Origin: Roseibium sp.
GTDB lineage: Bacteria; Pseudomonadota; Alphaproteobacteria; Rhizobiales; Stappiaceae
DNA: 64,000 bases
NCBI GenBank assembly: GCA_017643925.1
Contig: JAEPML010000001.1
Location: 1-64,000, forward strand
Reading direction: 5' to 3'
Positions 55,760-64,000 of this stretch are shown here, piece after piece; position 1 is the stretch's first letter, and the number at the start of each line of letters is the position of its first letter. The notes under the pieces were generated by a model. It did not search any database, had not been told where the DNA came from, and worked only from the letters and a program-made list of their open reading frames with translations. A program made the translations under genes and the position numbers.

Positions 55760-56245
55760 ATGAAGGGCGAAGCAAAAGTCATCGACTATCTGAACAAGTC
55801 ATTGCGGCACGAACTGACGGTGGTCAACCAGTTTTGGGTGCATGCGCGGCTTCTGGAAGACTGGGGTTTCTCGAAGCTTGCCGACAAGCAGTTGGTCGAG
55901 GCGGATGAGGAACGTCAGCACGCCCAGGACCTGATGGACCGGATCATCTTCCTGGAAGGTCTGCCGAACCTTCAGACGCTCGACCCGTTGCGGATCGGTC
56001 AGTCGGTAAAGGAATGCCTGGAATGCGACCTGGCGGCAGAATATGTCGCACGTGCGCTCTACAACGAAGCGCGTGAAGTTTGCCGTGACCACAACGACTA
56101 CGTCACGATGGGTCTGTTTGAAAAACTGCTGAGTGACGAGGAAGGTCATATCGATTTCCTGGAAACCCAGCTCGGCCTTATCGAGCAGATCGGTATCGAC
56201 AATTATTCCCTGCTTCAGGCCAAGTCAGCCGACAACGCCGAATAA
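55760..56245 (+). CDS. bfr: Bacterioferritin
   Basis: A 161-residue four-helix iron-storage subunit. The ferroxidase residues are all present by E. coli numbering: Glu18, Glu51, His54, Glu94, Glu127 and His130 ([22 protein letters not shown]). The haem-binding Met52 of typical Bfr is Arg52 here, so haem ligation between subunits is probably lost. It overlaps in operon with bfd. The C-terminus is [13 protein letters not shown]. Confidence 0.94.
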   Translation: MKGEAKVIDYLNKSLRHELTVVNQFWVHARLLEDWGFSKLADKQLVEADEERQHAQDLMDRIIFLEGLPNLQTLDPLRIGQSVKECLECDLAAEYVARALYNEAREVCRDHNDYVTMGLFEKLLSDEEGHIDFLETQLGLIEQIGIDNYSLLQAKSADNAE

Positions 56246-56253
56246 CAAAGTTC

Positions 56254-56958
56254 CTACGGCTGCGCTTTATCAGTGCAGCCGTTGCCTGGATCGTCCCGGC
56301 CCAGCCAATGGATCATCCCCCCTGCCGCGTCAGCGTCCTCCCGGTCGTGGGTGACAAGCAATACCGGCAGTTCCTTTGCCTTCGCCAATCTGAAAACAAG
56401 CTTTCTCATGCCTGCACGGCGGGACTGGTCGAGACTGGAAAAAGGCTCATCCAGTAACAGGGCCCTTGGTTCGGCCAGCAGGGTCCTCATCAGCGCGACG
56501 CGGGTCTGCTGGCCACCTGACAGCGTGATAGGGTCGCGCGCGCCGAAGCCGGCCAGCCCCACATCCAAAAGAGCCTGTTCAGCCATTTCGCGGCGTAGCA
56601 GCCTGCCTTTCACACTTGCAGGAATGGCAAATGCCAGGTTCTGGAGGACCGACATGTGCGGAAAGAGCAGTGGAGACTGGAACATCAATCCGATGTGGCG
56701 CTCCTGTGCAGGTCTTGCCGTCAGATCCTCACCGTCCAGGACAACCCGTCCCTCTGCCTTGAAATCGGGCCTCAGGTGACCGGCGATGAAATCGAGCAAG
56801 CTTGATTTTCCGCTGCCACTTTCCCCCATCAGCGTGAGCACGGATCCGGGTCTGATATGGCAGTCGATTGCCAACAGCAGTCTGCCGTCAAGCCTGACGG
56901 AAACGTTGTGCAATCGAAGACCTGTTTGTGCATCGTCGGCATGCATCTGGCCTGTCAT
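56254..56958 (-). CDS. ynjD: ABC transporter ATPase, YnjD-like
   Basis: A 234-residue ATPase. Walker A is GESGSGKSSLLD, signature LSGGQQTRVALMRTLL, Walker B ALLLDEPFSSLDQSRRAGMR, and the switch His is in VLLVTHDREDADAAGG. It is smaller than the importer ATPase earlier in the window and lacks a TOBE domain, as in YnjD and ThiQ. It overlaps the permease stop by 4 bp and is last in the ynjB-ynjC-ynjD order. Substrate is unknown; E. coli YnjBCD is uncharacterised and a thiamine- or metal-type substrate has been suggested by similarity. Confidence 0.85.
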   Translation of the reverse strand: MTGQMHADDAQTGLRLHNVSVRLDGRLLLAIDCHIRPGSVLTLMGESGSGKSSLLDFIAGHLRPDFKAEGRVVLDGEDLTARPAQERHIGLMFQSPLLFPHMSVLQNLAFAIPASVKGRLLRREMAEQALLDVGLAGFGARDPITLSGGQQTRVALMRTLLAEPRALLLDEPFSSLDQSRRAGMRKLVFRLAKAKELPVLLVTHDREDADAAGGMIHWLGRDDPGNGCTDKAQP

Positions 56959-58655
56959 CCTCTCATCTGCAGGGCTGACCGGTTGCGATGAACCAGATTG
57001 GGAATGAGGGCTGCAAGGGTAAACCCGGCGAGCGGAACGAGAAGCTGCAGCAACCCGTAGAGAGCTGCATATTGCCTGTTCCCACCGCTCGCAAGCGCGA
57101 CGCTCTCCGTAGTGACCGTCTCGATACGGCCGCCACCGATCATCAGGGTCGGCAGGTACTGCCCGACCGAAATCGCAATGCAGACCGCTAGTGTCACCAG
57201 TACCGGTCGCAGCAGCAGGGGGAGCTGTATTTTCCAGAAAATCATGCTGCGCGAGATGCCAAGGGACGCGGCTGCCTTCTCATAGCGCGGATCTAGACGG
57301 TTCCAGGGGTCGCTCAGGGCAAGAAAGGCGTAGGGAAAGACAAAGATCAGGTGAGACAGCAGAACCGAAGTGAGTGTCCCGCCCAGCCCCGTCGCGAGAA
57401 ACAGCATCTGGAGACCAAAGAGAAATCCGATTTGCGGCAACAGGAGCGGCAGGAAGATGAGCATCTTGAGTTTTTTGCTGTCGCGTTTCTTCCGGAAGCC
57501 TCTTGCCTCGAGCAGCCAGAGCGTCAAAGCCGTCGCAAACACGCCCGACAACAGCGCAAGCGTCAGGGTCGCACTGAGGGCAGGACCCGCCATCAGCACC
57601 GCGTTTACCGCACGGTCAATGCTCAGCACCTGAGGAAACGCGGCCGGGAACCACCAGGACTTTGCGACCGACCACAACACCAGGAGACCTGTCGACAGGG
57701 CCATCAGGACGAGAATGAGCAGCATTGGGAGAAGGCTGGCAATCTGTCCATTCCGGTCCTGCCTGAAACGTTTCCCCGTCAGTGCACTCGACTTGAATGC
57801 AATGCCCGCGAACTTTTCCAGAACCAGATAGAAAGTGATGGCCAGCGCGCTTATGGTCAACTGGAGCAGAGCCCCGGCCGAAGCCATCAGCCGCATTGAA
57901 AGATCAGGATCGTTCATCCAGACAATCAATTGCGGTGCAAGTGGCCGGGGTGTGGTCGGTCCCAGGATTTCAGCGACGTCGACCACAGACGTGGCATAGG
58001 CGATCACGGCCAGCATCGGCAATCGGACCAGCGGATAGATCTGCGGCAGGATGATCAGGAAAAACGTTGCCATCCGGCCATAACCGAGCGTCGCCCCTGC
58101 CTTGAAATAAGCGCCCAGATGCGGTCGGTTCATGGCGGCCAGTGTCATGAGAAACAGGAACGGAACTTCCTTTGCCACGAGACCGAGTGTCATCGCGAAG
58201 CCGTCCGGATCGTTCAGGATCAGGAGATCGGGCGGACGATCCCAACCTGTCATCCATGGGGACAGAAGCCGAACGAAAAATCCGGAAGGTGCAATCAGGA
58301 AGGCAAGGCCAATTGCCGCCGCCGCATGCGGAATGGACAGGATGGGCGAGAGAAACCGGCTCACCCGCCCGAACGTGCGCGTGCCGTACCAGCCCGCCAT
58401 GAACACGAGCACAATCGCCAATGACAGGACAGAGGCGACAAGACCGGTGCTGAAGCTGATCCAGGCGGAAGTCGCGAGGCCGGGTTCTGCAAACAGGGCC
58501 TGAAAAGGTTGCAGTGAAAACGTCTCGAAGCCGAGAACAGGGAGGTAGCCGAAGGCCGGCAATGCCGTCCCGGCGAGCCCGGCCACAACCGGGCCTGCCA
58601 TGAGCAATGCAATCAGGACCGAAGGAACATCCGGTTTACCCCCCTGTCGGATCAA
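56955..58655 (-). CDS. ynjC: ABC transporter permease, YnjC-like, two fused domains
   Basis: A 566-residue inner-membrane protein with about twelve helices and two permease domains. An ATPase-docking loop is recognisable in each half; in the second it is EKAAASLGISRSMIFWKIQL near 480. It starts 6 bp after the ynjB stop. The size and order match E. coli YnjC. Confidence 0.87.
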   Translation of the reverse strand: MIRQGGKPDVPSVLIALLMAGPVVAGLAGTALPAFGYLPVLGFETFSLQPFQALFAEPGLATSAWISFSTGLVASVLSLAIVLVFMAGWYGTRTFGRVSRFLSPILSIPHAAAAIGLAFLIAPSGFFVRLLSPWMTGWDRPPDLLILNDPDGFAMTLGLVAKEVPFLFLMTLAAMNRPHLGAYFKAGATLGYGRMATFFLIILPQIYPLVRLPMLAVIAYATSVVDVAEILGPTTPRPLAPQLIVWMNDPDLSMRLMASAGALLQLTISALAITFYLVLEKFAGIAFKSSALTGKRFRQDRNGQIASLLPMLLILVLMALSTGLLVLWSVAKSWWFPAAFPQVLSIDRAVNAVLMAGPALSATLTLALLSGVFATALTLWLLEARGFRKKRDSKKLKMLIFLPLLLPQIGFLFGLQMLFLATGLGGTLTSVLLSHLIFVFPYAFLALSDPWNRLDPRYEKAAASLGISRSMIFWKIQLPLLLRPVLVTLAVCIAISVGQYLPTLMIGGGRIETVTTESVALASGGNRQYAALYGLLQLLVPLAGFTLAALIPNLVHRNRSALQMRG

Positions 58656-58661
58656 TCGGCG

Positions 58662-59879
58662 TCACCCGCCACTTGCGCCATAGCGATCTTTCCAGGCTTC
58701 TTCCAGGGCTCCGACCCAGCTGGGGTGGGGCTCCGGGAGAACCGGTCCGAGGTTTTCCGGTTTGAGAGTTGCTGCGCCGAGGTCAAGCGCTTCGAACAAT
58801 GCCTTTTCATGCGCCGGAAGCGCGCCGACGTTCAATACGGTCGGGTCCCCCCAGATCTCGGGTTCCTGCTTGCGTGTCTGAGCCATGGGTGACAGCAGGA
58901 AATTCGCAAATATCTTTGCACCTTCCTGGCTCGAGCTGTTGAACGGTAAGGCAACGAAATGCGTGTTGCCGATTGTCCCGCCGTCCAGAACGAAGGTCCG
59001 AACGCTTGGCGGCAATTCTCCATTGGCGATCGCACCGGCAGCGTCACCCGGATTGAAGGAGAAGGCGATGTCGAGTTCACCGTCGGCCAGCAGCTGGCGC
59101 ATCTGGGAAGCGTCTTTCGGAAAGGCCTTGCCCCGCCGCCAAAGATGCGGGTGCAACTCGTCCAGATAGCCGAAAAGCGGGCCGAATGTCTCTGCCGCGA
59201 TGGTCATGTCATATGGGTTTTCGAGTGCGGACGCATCGGGTGCCAGGGAGACCAGCACTTGCTTCAGGAATGTGGTGCCGAAGAAATTGGGCGGTTGCGG
59301 GTAGGCGAAGCGGCCTGGGTTTGCCTTGGCGAAGTCGAGCAATTCCTCGAGGCTCGCGGGCGGTTCGGCAAGCCGTGCGCCGTCATGTATGAACACCAGC
59401 TTTGCCATGCCCCAGGGGCTTTCCTGGCCATCGGTGGGCACAGTGAAGTCCATAACAACCGTCGGCTTGTTCTCAACGTCGACATAGTCCCAGTTGGGCA
59501 GGGTGGTCGCCCAGCCTGGTTCTGCAAGCAATTCATTGGTCTTCATGGAGGCGAAATTCTCGCCGTTGATCCACACCAGATCAACCGAGCCGCCGGTTGC
59601 CTTGCCGACAGATTTTTCGGCAAGCACCTGCGACACGACATTGGCCGTGTCGCTCACCTTGACGTGGACAACCCGGACACCGTGGTCTCTTTCCACTTCC
59701 CGTGCCGCCCATTGGATATAGGCATTGATGCGCGGTTCACCGCCCCAGGCGTGAAAGTAGACCGTCTGGCCACGCGCGGCGTTCAGAACAGATTGCCATT
59801 CGGCTTCCTGCCCATGCACCGCACCGGGCACCAGCATGGCAACGAGAAGGGCAAGCCTGATGGTGATGGTTCGAATCAT
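58662..59879 (-). CDS. ynjB: ABC transporter substrate-binding protein, YnjB-like
   Basis: A 405-residue secreted binding protein. The signal peptide is MIRTITIRLALLVAMLVPGA ending near VHGQ. The mature protein begins AEWQSVLNAARGQTVYFHAW, with GGEPRINAYIQWAAREVERD and GSVDLVWINGENFASMKTNE, as in YnjB-type spermidine-like binding proteins. The ATG at 59879 has AGGAAA upstream; a longer frame reaching 60077 overlaps putR and is rejected. Its gene follows putR on the same strand by 112 bp, so read-through from putR is possible. Confidence 0.87.
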   Translation of the reverse strand: MIRTITIRLALLVAMLVPGAVHGQEAEWQSVLNAARGQTVYFHAWGGEPRINAYIQWAAREVERDHGVRVVHVKVSDTANVVSQVLAEKSVGKATGGSVDLVWINGENFASMKTNELLAEPGWATTLPNWDYVDVENKPTVVMDFTVPTDGQESPWGMAKLVFIHDGARLAEPPASLEELLDFAKANPGRFAYPQPPNFFGTTFLKQVLVSLAPDASALENPYDMTIAAETFGPLFGYLDELHPHLWRRGKAFPKDASQMRQLLADGELDIAFSFNPGDAAGAIANGELPPSVRTFVLDGGTIGNTHFVALPFNSSSQEGAKIFANFLLSPMAQTRKQEPEIWGDPTVLNVGALPAHEKALFEALDLGAATLKPENLGPVLPEPHPSWVGALEEAWKDRYGASGG

Positions 59880-59991
59880 GTGTGTTTCCTGATTGTTAGG
59901 AGTGTTCCCTCGCGCGCGGTGCATGACACGGTCAAGACAAGGCTTTGTGAAGCTGTTGTGGTCAATCGTCTCACGAAGGGATGTGGGTCCA

Positions 59992-60447
59992 TCAAACGGG
60001 CAGGATATGCGTGTCTTTGATTTCTTCCATGACGGCATATGTGTGCGTCTCGCGCACACCTGGGAGCGCAAGGACAACGTCTGACAGGAAAGCGCGGTAG
60101 GCTTCCATGTCCTTTACCCGGCTTTTCATCAGGTAGTCGAACCCGCCTGCCACCATGTGGCATTCCAGAATGTCCGGTGAACGTTCCACGGAGATTTTGA
60201 AGGCATCGAAGATTTCCGGCGATGTCCGCTCCAGACGGATTTCAACGAAAACCAGGAGGCCGCGCTCAACCTTTCTGGGATCGAGGCTGGCGGAGAACCG
60301 TTCGATGTAGCCGTCCCGCACGAGCCGTTTCATGCGTTCGGCCGTGGCTGTTGCAGACAGGCGCACCCGTTCAGAAAGCTCCGTGTTGGTAATCCGGCCG
60401 TCCTCCTGAAGGACCTTCAGAATCCTGCGGTCCGTGGCATCAATCAT
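59992..60447 (-). CDS. putR: Lrp/AsnC-family regulator of proline catabolism (PutR)
   Basis: A 151-residue regulator. The winged helix is at residues 3-60 (ATDRRILKVLQEDGRITNTE, LSERVRLSATATAERMKRLV) and the ligand-binding RAM-like domain at ~65-145 (LLVFVEIRLERTSPEIFDAF, ILECHMVAGGFDYLMKSRVK). Divergence from putA with a shared promoter region is the known alphaproteobacterial PutR arrangement, in which PutR activates putA in response to proline. Binding sites are visible in between. Confidence 0.92.
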   Translation of the reverse strand: MIDATDRRILKVLQEDGRITNTELSERVRLSATATAERMKRLVRDGYIERFSASLDPRKVERGLLVFVEIRLERTSPEIFDAFKISVERSPDILECHMVAGGFDYLMKSRVKDMEAYRAFLSDVVLALPGVRETHTYAVMEEIKDTHILPV

Positions 60448-60597
60448 GGGGTTTTCTCCAAAAAATCAAAATCTGCAGAGATATTACCGAAATTTTGACC
60501 AAAAATACGGGAAAAACAACATGCAATTTCGGATATTTTAGAGAAATCTATTGAATCGATCCCGTGAATTCGCCGACGGGTCCATTTGGAGGTGTTC
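60448..60597. promoter_or_regulatory. putR-putA divergent promoter with inverted repeats
   Basis: AT-rich region of 150 bp. Imperfect 12-bp inverted repeat: ATTACCGAAATT (60483-60494) and AATTTCGGATAT (60525-60536), ten of twelve positions complementary, centre-to-centre about 42 bp. Candidate PutR site(s) activating putA and autoregulating putR. A -35/-10 pair could not be pinned down with confidence. Confidence 0.55.
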
Positions 60598-63500
60598 ATG
60601 ACCGCAGCCGCTGCCATGCAAACATTTGAAAGCGACACGCTGGAGCCGTTTCGCGCCCCTTACGCGCCCGATGACAGGAAACTGGTCGAGGCGCTGCTGA
60701 AGGAAGCAGCAAGCGATCCCGTGGTGGAGAAGCTGATCGACCAGCGGGCCCGGGGCTATATAGAGGATATGCGTGCGGTCCAGGTTGGCCTTGGTGGTGT
60801 CGAAGACTTCATGCGTGAGTTCGGCCTGACGACCCGTGAAGGCCTGGCGATGATGGTCCTGGCAGAGGCGCTCTTGCGGGTGCCGGATGCAAGCACTGCG
60901 GACAAGCTGATTGAAGACAAGCTGGCCGCCGCCCGGTTCGACGATCCGTCGGGCCATAAATCGGACACCTGGCTGGTCTCGGCGTCCTCATGGGCGCTGG
61001 GGATCACGTCGCGCCTGCTTCACCCCGGCGACACACCGCAGAGCATCCTGTCCAGCCTGGTAAAGCGCATGGGCATGCCGACCGTGCGCATGGCCACCCG
61101 CAAGGCCATGCGTCTGCTCGGTCACCAGTTTGTTCTGGGTGAAACCATCGACAAGGCATTGGAACGGGCGAAAGTCCAGGAGGCCAAAGGCTACCGCTAT
61201 TCCTACGACATGCTCGGGGAGGGGGCTCGGACTGCCGGGGACGCAGAGCGTTACTTCCAGTCATACGCAAACGCTATTGAAGCCATCGGCAAGTCGGCGA
61301 GCGACAAGGCGTTGCCTGATCGTCCGGGCATCTCCGTCAAGCTGTCTGCCCTCCATCCAAGATACCAGGGCATCAATGGGGAGCGCGTGCGCGCCGAGCT
61401 GCTGCCGCGTCTGCGCGAACTGGTACAGATGGCAAAGGACCGCAATCTCAACTTTACCATCGACGCCGAAGAGGCGGATCGCCTGGAGATCTCTCTGGAC
61501 GTCATTGCGGCCCTGCTGACCGATCCGGTCACGGAAGGCTGGGACGGATTTGGACTGGCTGTGCAGGCCTACCAGAAGCGCGGTGTCGCAGTGATTGACT
61601 GGCTGGTGAACGCTGCCCGCAAGACCAATCGCAAACTCATGGTCCGTCTCGTCAAGGGCGCTTACTGGGACACCGAAATCAAGCATGCCCAAGAGGGCGG
61701 CGCCGCAGGCTATCCGGTCTTTTCGAGAAAGGCCGCGACCGACCTGTCCTACCTGTGCTGCGCGAAGCGCATGCTGGCGGCGCGCGATGTGCTGTATCCC
61801 CAGTTCGCCACCCACAATGCCCTGACTGTTGCCCAGATCATCGAACTGGCCGGCGGCAAGGCGGAAGGTTATGAATTCCAGCGTCTGCACGGCATGGGCG
61901 AAAGCCTTTACAAATCGATCTGCGAACGGGACGGCTTTCCATGCCGGATCTACGCTCCGGTGGGTGGTCACAAGGACCTGCTTGCCTATCTGGTGCGCCG
62001 CCTTCTGGAAAATGGCGCCAACTCCTCCTTCGTGACAATCGTCGGGGATGCCTCCGTTTCAGTGGAAACGATGCTCAAGCGGCCTTCCGAATTGCTCGAC
62101 AATGGCCACCACGCCGTCAACCGTTCCATTCCACTGCCGAAGGACCTTTACGGAGAGAGCCGACGGAATTCCGACGGCATCGAGTTTGGCTGTGCTGCCG
62201 AACGCAGTGCATTGACGCAAGGCATGGCAAAAACAACCGCACCCTTCACGGAAGCAGGGCCGCTTGGAGCGGATCTTGCCGCAAGCGGGGACGTCAACCC
62301 TGTCTTCGCCCCGATGGATGGAACGACGCAGGTTGGCACCGTTTCCTTCGCAACTGTCGAGACGGCCAACAAGGCGATCGAGATTGCGCAGAAAGGCTTT
62401 GAAACCTGGTCTCGCAGGCCTGTCAACGAACGTGCGGCAGCGCTTGAAAGGCTCGGTGATCTCCTGGAGGAGAATCGTGACCGGTTGATGATGATCCTGT
62501 CGATGGAGGCCGGAAAGTGCCTGGAAGACGGGATCGCCGAAATCCGGGAAGCGGTTGACTTCTGCCGCTACTACGCCGATCAGGCACGGACACTTTTCGG
62601 GGACGGACGCCTGATGCCCGGGCCGACCGGAGAGGAGAACCGTTACCGCTATCGCGGGCGTGGGGTTTTCGTGTGTATTTCCCCCTGGAATTTCCCGCTG
62701 GCCATTTTCCTCGGCCAGATCAGCGCTGCCCTTCTGGGCGGCAATGCCGTTGTTGCAAAGCCTGCGGAACAGACCCCTCTGATCGCCTTCGAGACCGCCA
62801 AGCTGATCTACAAGGCCGGGGTGCCGGAAGATGCGTTCCTGCTGGTCCCGGGTGAGGGAGATATCGGGGCTGCCCTGACATCCCATCCCGCGGTTGCCGG
62901 CGTTGCCTTTACCGGCTCGACCGAGACTGCCTGGGCAATCAACAAGACGCTTGCCGGCAAACGCGGCCCGATCGTGCCGCTGGTAGCAGAAACCGGCGGC
63001 ATCAATGCCATGCTGGTCGATGCAACGGCTTTGCCCGAGCAGGTCTGCGACGATGTCATGATGTCTGCGTTCCGTTCTGCCGGTCAGCGCTGTTCAGCCC
63101 TGCGTCTGCTCTATGTTCAGGAAGATGTCGCTGACAGCCTGCTGCAGATGCTGGAAGGTGCGGCGCAGGAACTGGCGCTCGGCGATCCGAGACTGCCGTC
63201 AACAGATATCGGTCCGGTGATCGACGATGAAGCTCGCGACAACATCCTGTCCCATGTCCATGACATGAAGGAAAGCCAGACGCTTCGCTATGCCGGATCG
63301 ACACCATCGGGCAAGCTTGCCAACGGCTCCTGGGTCGCACCGCACATCATCGAGCTTGACCGCGCCGAAGCGTTGACGCGCGAAGTGTTCGGACCGGTGC
63401 TCCACGTGGTGCGCTACAAGGCAACCGAGATCGACAAGGTGCTCGACCAGATCGCGGCAACAGGTTACGGCCTGACGCTCGGTGTTCACAGTCGCATCGA

Positions 63501-63735
63501 TGCGACGGTCACACGGGTTGTCGACCGTCTCTCCGTCGGCAATGTCTATGTCAACCGCAACACCATCGGGGCCGTTGTCGGGACGCAGCCGTTCGGTGGT
63601 TCAGGTCTGTCAGGCACAGGCCCGAAAGCCGGTGGTCCGGCTTACCTGACCCGGTTTGCCCTGGAACAGGTGGTCTCGATCAACACGGCTGCGGCCGGTG
63701 GCAACGCGAGTCTGGTGGCAGCGTCTGACGATTGA
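60598..63735 (+). CDS. putA: Bifunctional proline dehydrogenase / P5C dehydrogenase
   Basis: A 1045-residue enzyme converting proline to glutamate in two steps. The PRODH barrel lies near 130-450 with FAD-site block MVRLVKGAYWDTEIKHAQEG (~347) and GHKDLLAYLVRRLLENGANS. The aldehyde dehydrogenase half lies near 540-1000: VFVCISPWNFPLAIFLGQIS, GVAFTGSTETAWAINKTLAG and catalytic Cys832 in SAGQRCSALRLLYVQED. There is no N-terminal ribbon-helix-helix DNA-binding domain, so this is a short PutA whose regulation is left to the divergent PutR. The ATG at 60598 has GGAGG upstream; an in-frame TTG at 60586 is rejected. Confidence 0.97.
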   Translation: MTAAAAMQTFESDTLEPFRAPYAPDDRKLVEALLKEAASDPVVEKLIDQRARGYIEDMRAVQVGLGGVEDFMREFGLTTREGLAMMVLAEALLRVPDASTADKLIEDKLAAARFDDPSGHKSDTWLVSASSWALGITSRLLHPGDTPQSILSSLVKRMGMPTVRMATRKAMRLLGHQFVLGETIDKALERAKVQEAKGYRYSYDMLGEGARTAGDAERYFQSYANAIEAIGKSASDKALPDRPGISVKLSALHPRYQGINGERVRAELLPRLRELVQMAKDRNLNFTIDAEEADRLEISLDVIAALLTDPVTEGWDGFGLAVQAYQKRGVAVIDWLVNAARKTNRKLMVRLVKGAYWDTEIKHAQEGGAAGYPVFSRKAATDLSYLCCAKRMLAARDVLYPQFATHNALTVAQIIELAGGKAEGYEFQRLHGMGESLYKSICERDGFPCRIYAPVGGHKDLLAYLVRRLLENGANSSFVTIVGDASVSVETMLKRPSELLDNGHHAVNRSIPLPKDLYGESRRNSDGIEFGCAAERSALTQGMAKTTAPFTEAGPLGADLAASGDVNPVFAPMDGTTQVGTVSFATVETANKAIEIAQKGFETWSRRPVNERAAALERLGDLLEENRDRLMMILSMEAGKCLEDGIAEIREAVDFCRYYADQARTLFGDGRLMPGPTGEENRYRYRGRGVFVCISPWNFPLAIFLGQISAALLGGNAVVAKPAEQTPLIAFETAKLIYKAGVPEDAFLLVPGEGDIGAALTSHPAVAGVAFTGSTETAWAINKTLAGKRGPIVPLVAETGGINAMLVDATALPEQVCDDVMMSAFRSAGQRCSALRLLYVQEDVADSLLQMLEGAAQELALGDPRLPSTDIGPVIDDEARDNILSHVHDMKESQTLRYAGSTPSGKLANGSWVAPHIIELDRAEALTREVFGPVLHVVRYKATEIDKVLDQIAATGYGLTLGVHSRIDATVTRVVDRLSVGNVYVNRNTIGAVVGTQPFGGSGLSGTGPKAGGPAYLTRFALEQVVSINTAAAGGNASLVAASDD

Positions 63736-63823
63736 GAAGGTTCGCTCGACGAGAACTGACATTTTCCGGTGAGCTGTCAATCCAAGGAGTGACTCTGGGA
63801 TCCATGTCCTTGCGTTGCAGCCG

Positions 63824-63938
63824 ATCCTTCGAGACGGGCCTACGGCCCTCCTCAGGATGAGGAGCCCTGTACTGCAAAGCTTTTGCCAAACTCACTAACT
63901 TCATCCTGAGGAGGCGCGCCAGCGCCGTCTCGAAGGAT
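63824..63938. repeat. Large inverted-repeat intergenic element
   Basis: Two arms of about 37 bp flank a 40-bp spacer. Left arm: ATCCTTCGAGACGGGCC... to CCTCCTCAGGATGA (63824-63860). Right arm: TCATCCTGAGGAGG... to CGTCTCGAAGGAT (63901-63937). The outer 14 bases and the inner 14 pair exactly; only the middle differs. Short elements with the words CTTCGAGACGG and CCTCCTCAGGATGA are abundant in intergenic regions of Rhizobiales, so this is a REP/MITE-like repeat. It lies 89 bp after putA and may act as its terminator or mRNA 3' stabiliser. The remaining bases to 64000 show no gene. Confidence 0.8.
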
Positions 63939-64000
63939 GGGACACTAGTTGCCTGTGACCGGGCTAGTCTTGCTTCTGTTTAGGATGAGTGGCGGGGTTT

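Overview
The window looks like chromosomal DNA of an alphaproteobacterium of the Hyphomicrobiales, most like the Stappiaceae (Roseibium/Labrenzia type). This is inferred from the GC-rich, alphaproteobacterial character of the proteins, a short PutA paired with an Lrp-type PutR, several methyl-accepting chemotaxis proteins (MCPs), the family of small secreted Cys proteins, and intergenic repeats of the kind common in Rhizobiales. No 16S or other decisive marker is present, so the placement is an inference.

Layout. 1-1504 is an accessory scar: the 5' end of a very AT-rich gene (GTGPS motif, probably surface polysaccharide), an IS5-like transposase remnant, and two truncated IS256-like copies in inverted orientation. 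1527-11662 is a sensing and uptake block: an MCP, a hybrid histidine kinase with an OmpR-type regulator, and a divergently transcribed AfuABC/FbpABC-like ABC importer. 11.7-15.8 kb holds a tRNA-Ser(GGA), a small membrane protein, msrA, and a second MCP translationally coupled to a small membrane protein. 15.9-19.2 kb holds a PabB-PabC fusion, a MOSC protein and a nucleotidyltransferase-like protein. 19.5-21.1 kb is a tandem array of four paralogous small secreted Cys proteins. 21.2-25.5 kb is pheS-(membrane protein)-pheT. 25.9-30.3 kb has a LysR regulator, small orphan genes, a tandem intergenic repeat and lepA.

30.5-45.6 kb is mostly housekeeping and metabolic: a GNAT acetyltransferase, mepA, a patatin, an M42 peptidase, NIPSNAP, a radical SAM/MFS/esterase run, a TPR-methyltransferase, a divergent cold-shock-domain protein, YtoQ, and a TrmH/epimerase/adenylate cyclase run. 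45.7-50.9 kb is a TetR-controlled RND efflux system. 50.9-56.2 kb has a methyltransferase, a third MCP, an SDR, and bfd-bfr. 56.3-63.7 kb is ynjBCD-like transport, putR and putA, followed by an inverted-repeat element.

There is no CRISPR array, prophage or recognisable defence island. The observations most worth following are: (i) matching 12-bp palindromes in front of the MCP and in the regulator/importer divergent promoter; (ii) the four-gene secreted-protein array; (iii) an RND pump lacking two of the three usual proton-relay residues; (iv) a bacterioferritin with Arg in place of the haem-ligand Met52; (v) a cold-shock-domain protein without its aromatic RNA-binding residues; and (vi) a possible Phe-rich leader peptide before pheS. 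Start codons were moved from the longest reading frame where a better ribosome binding site (RBS) or family start was visible.
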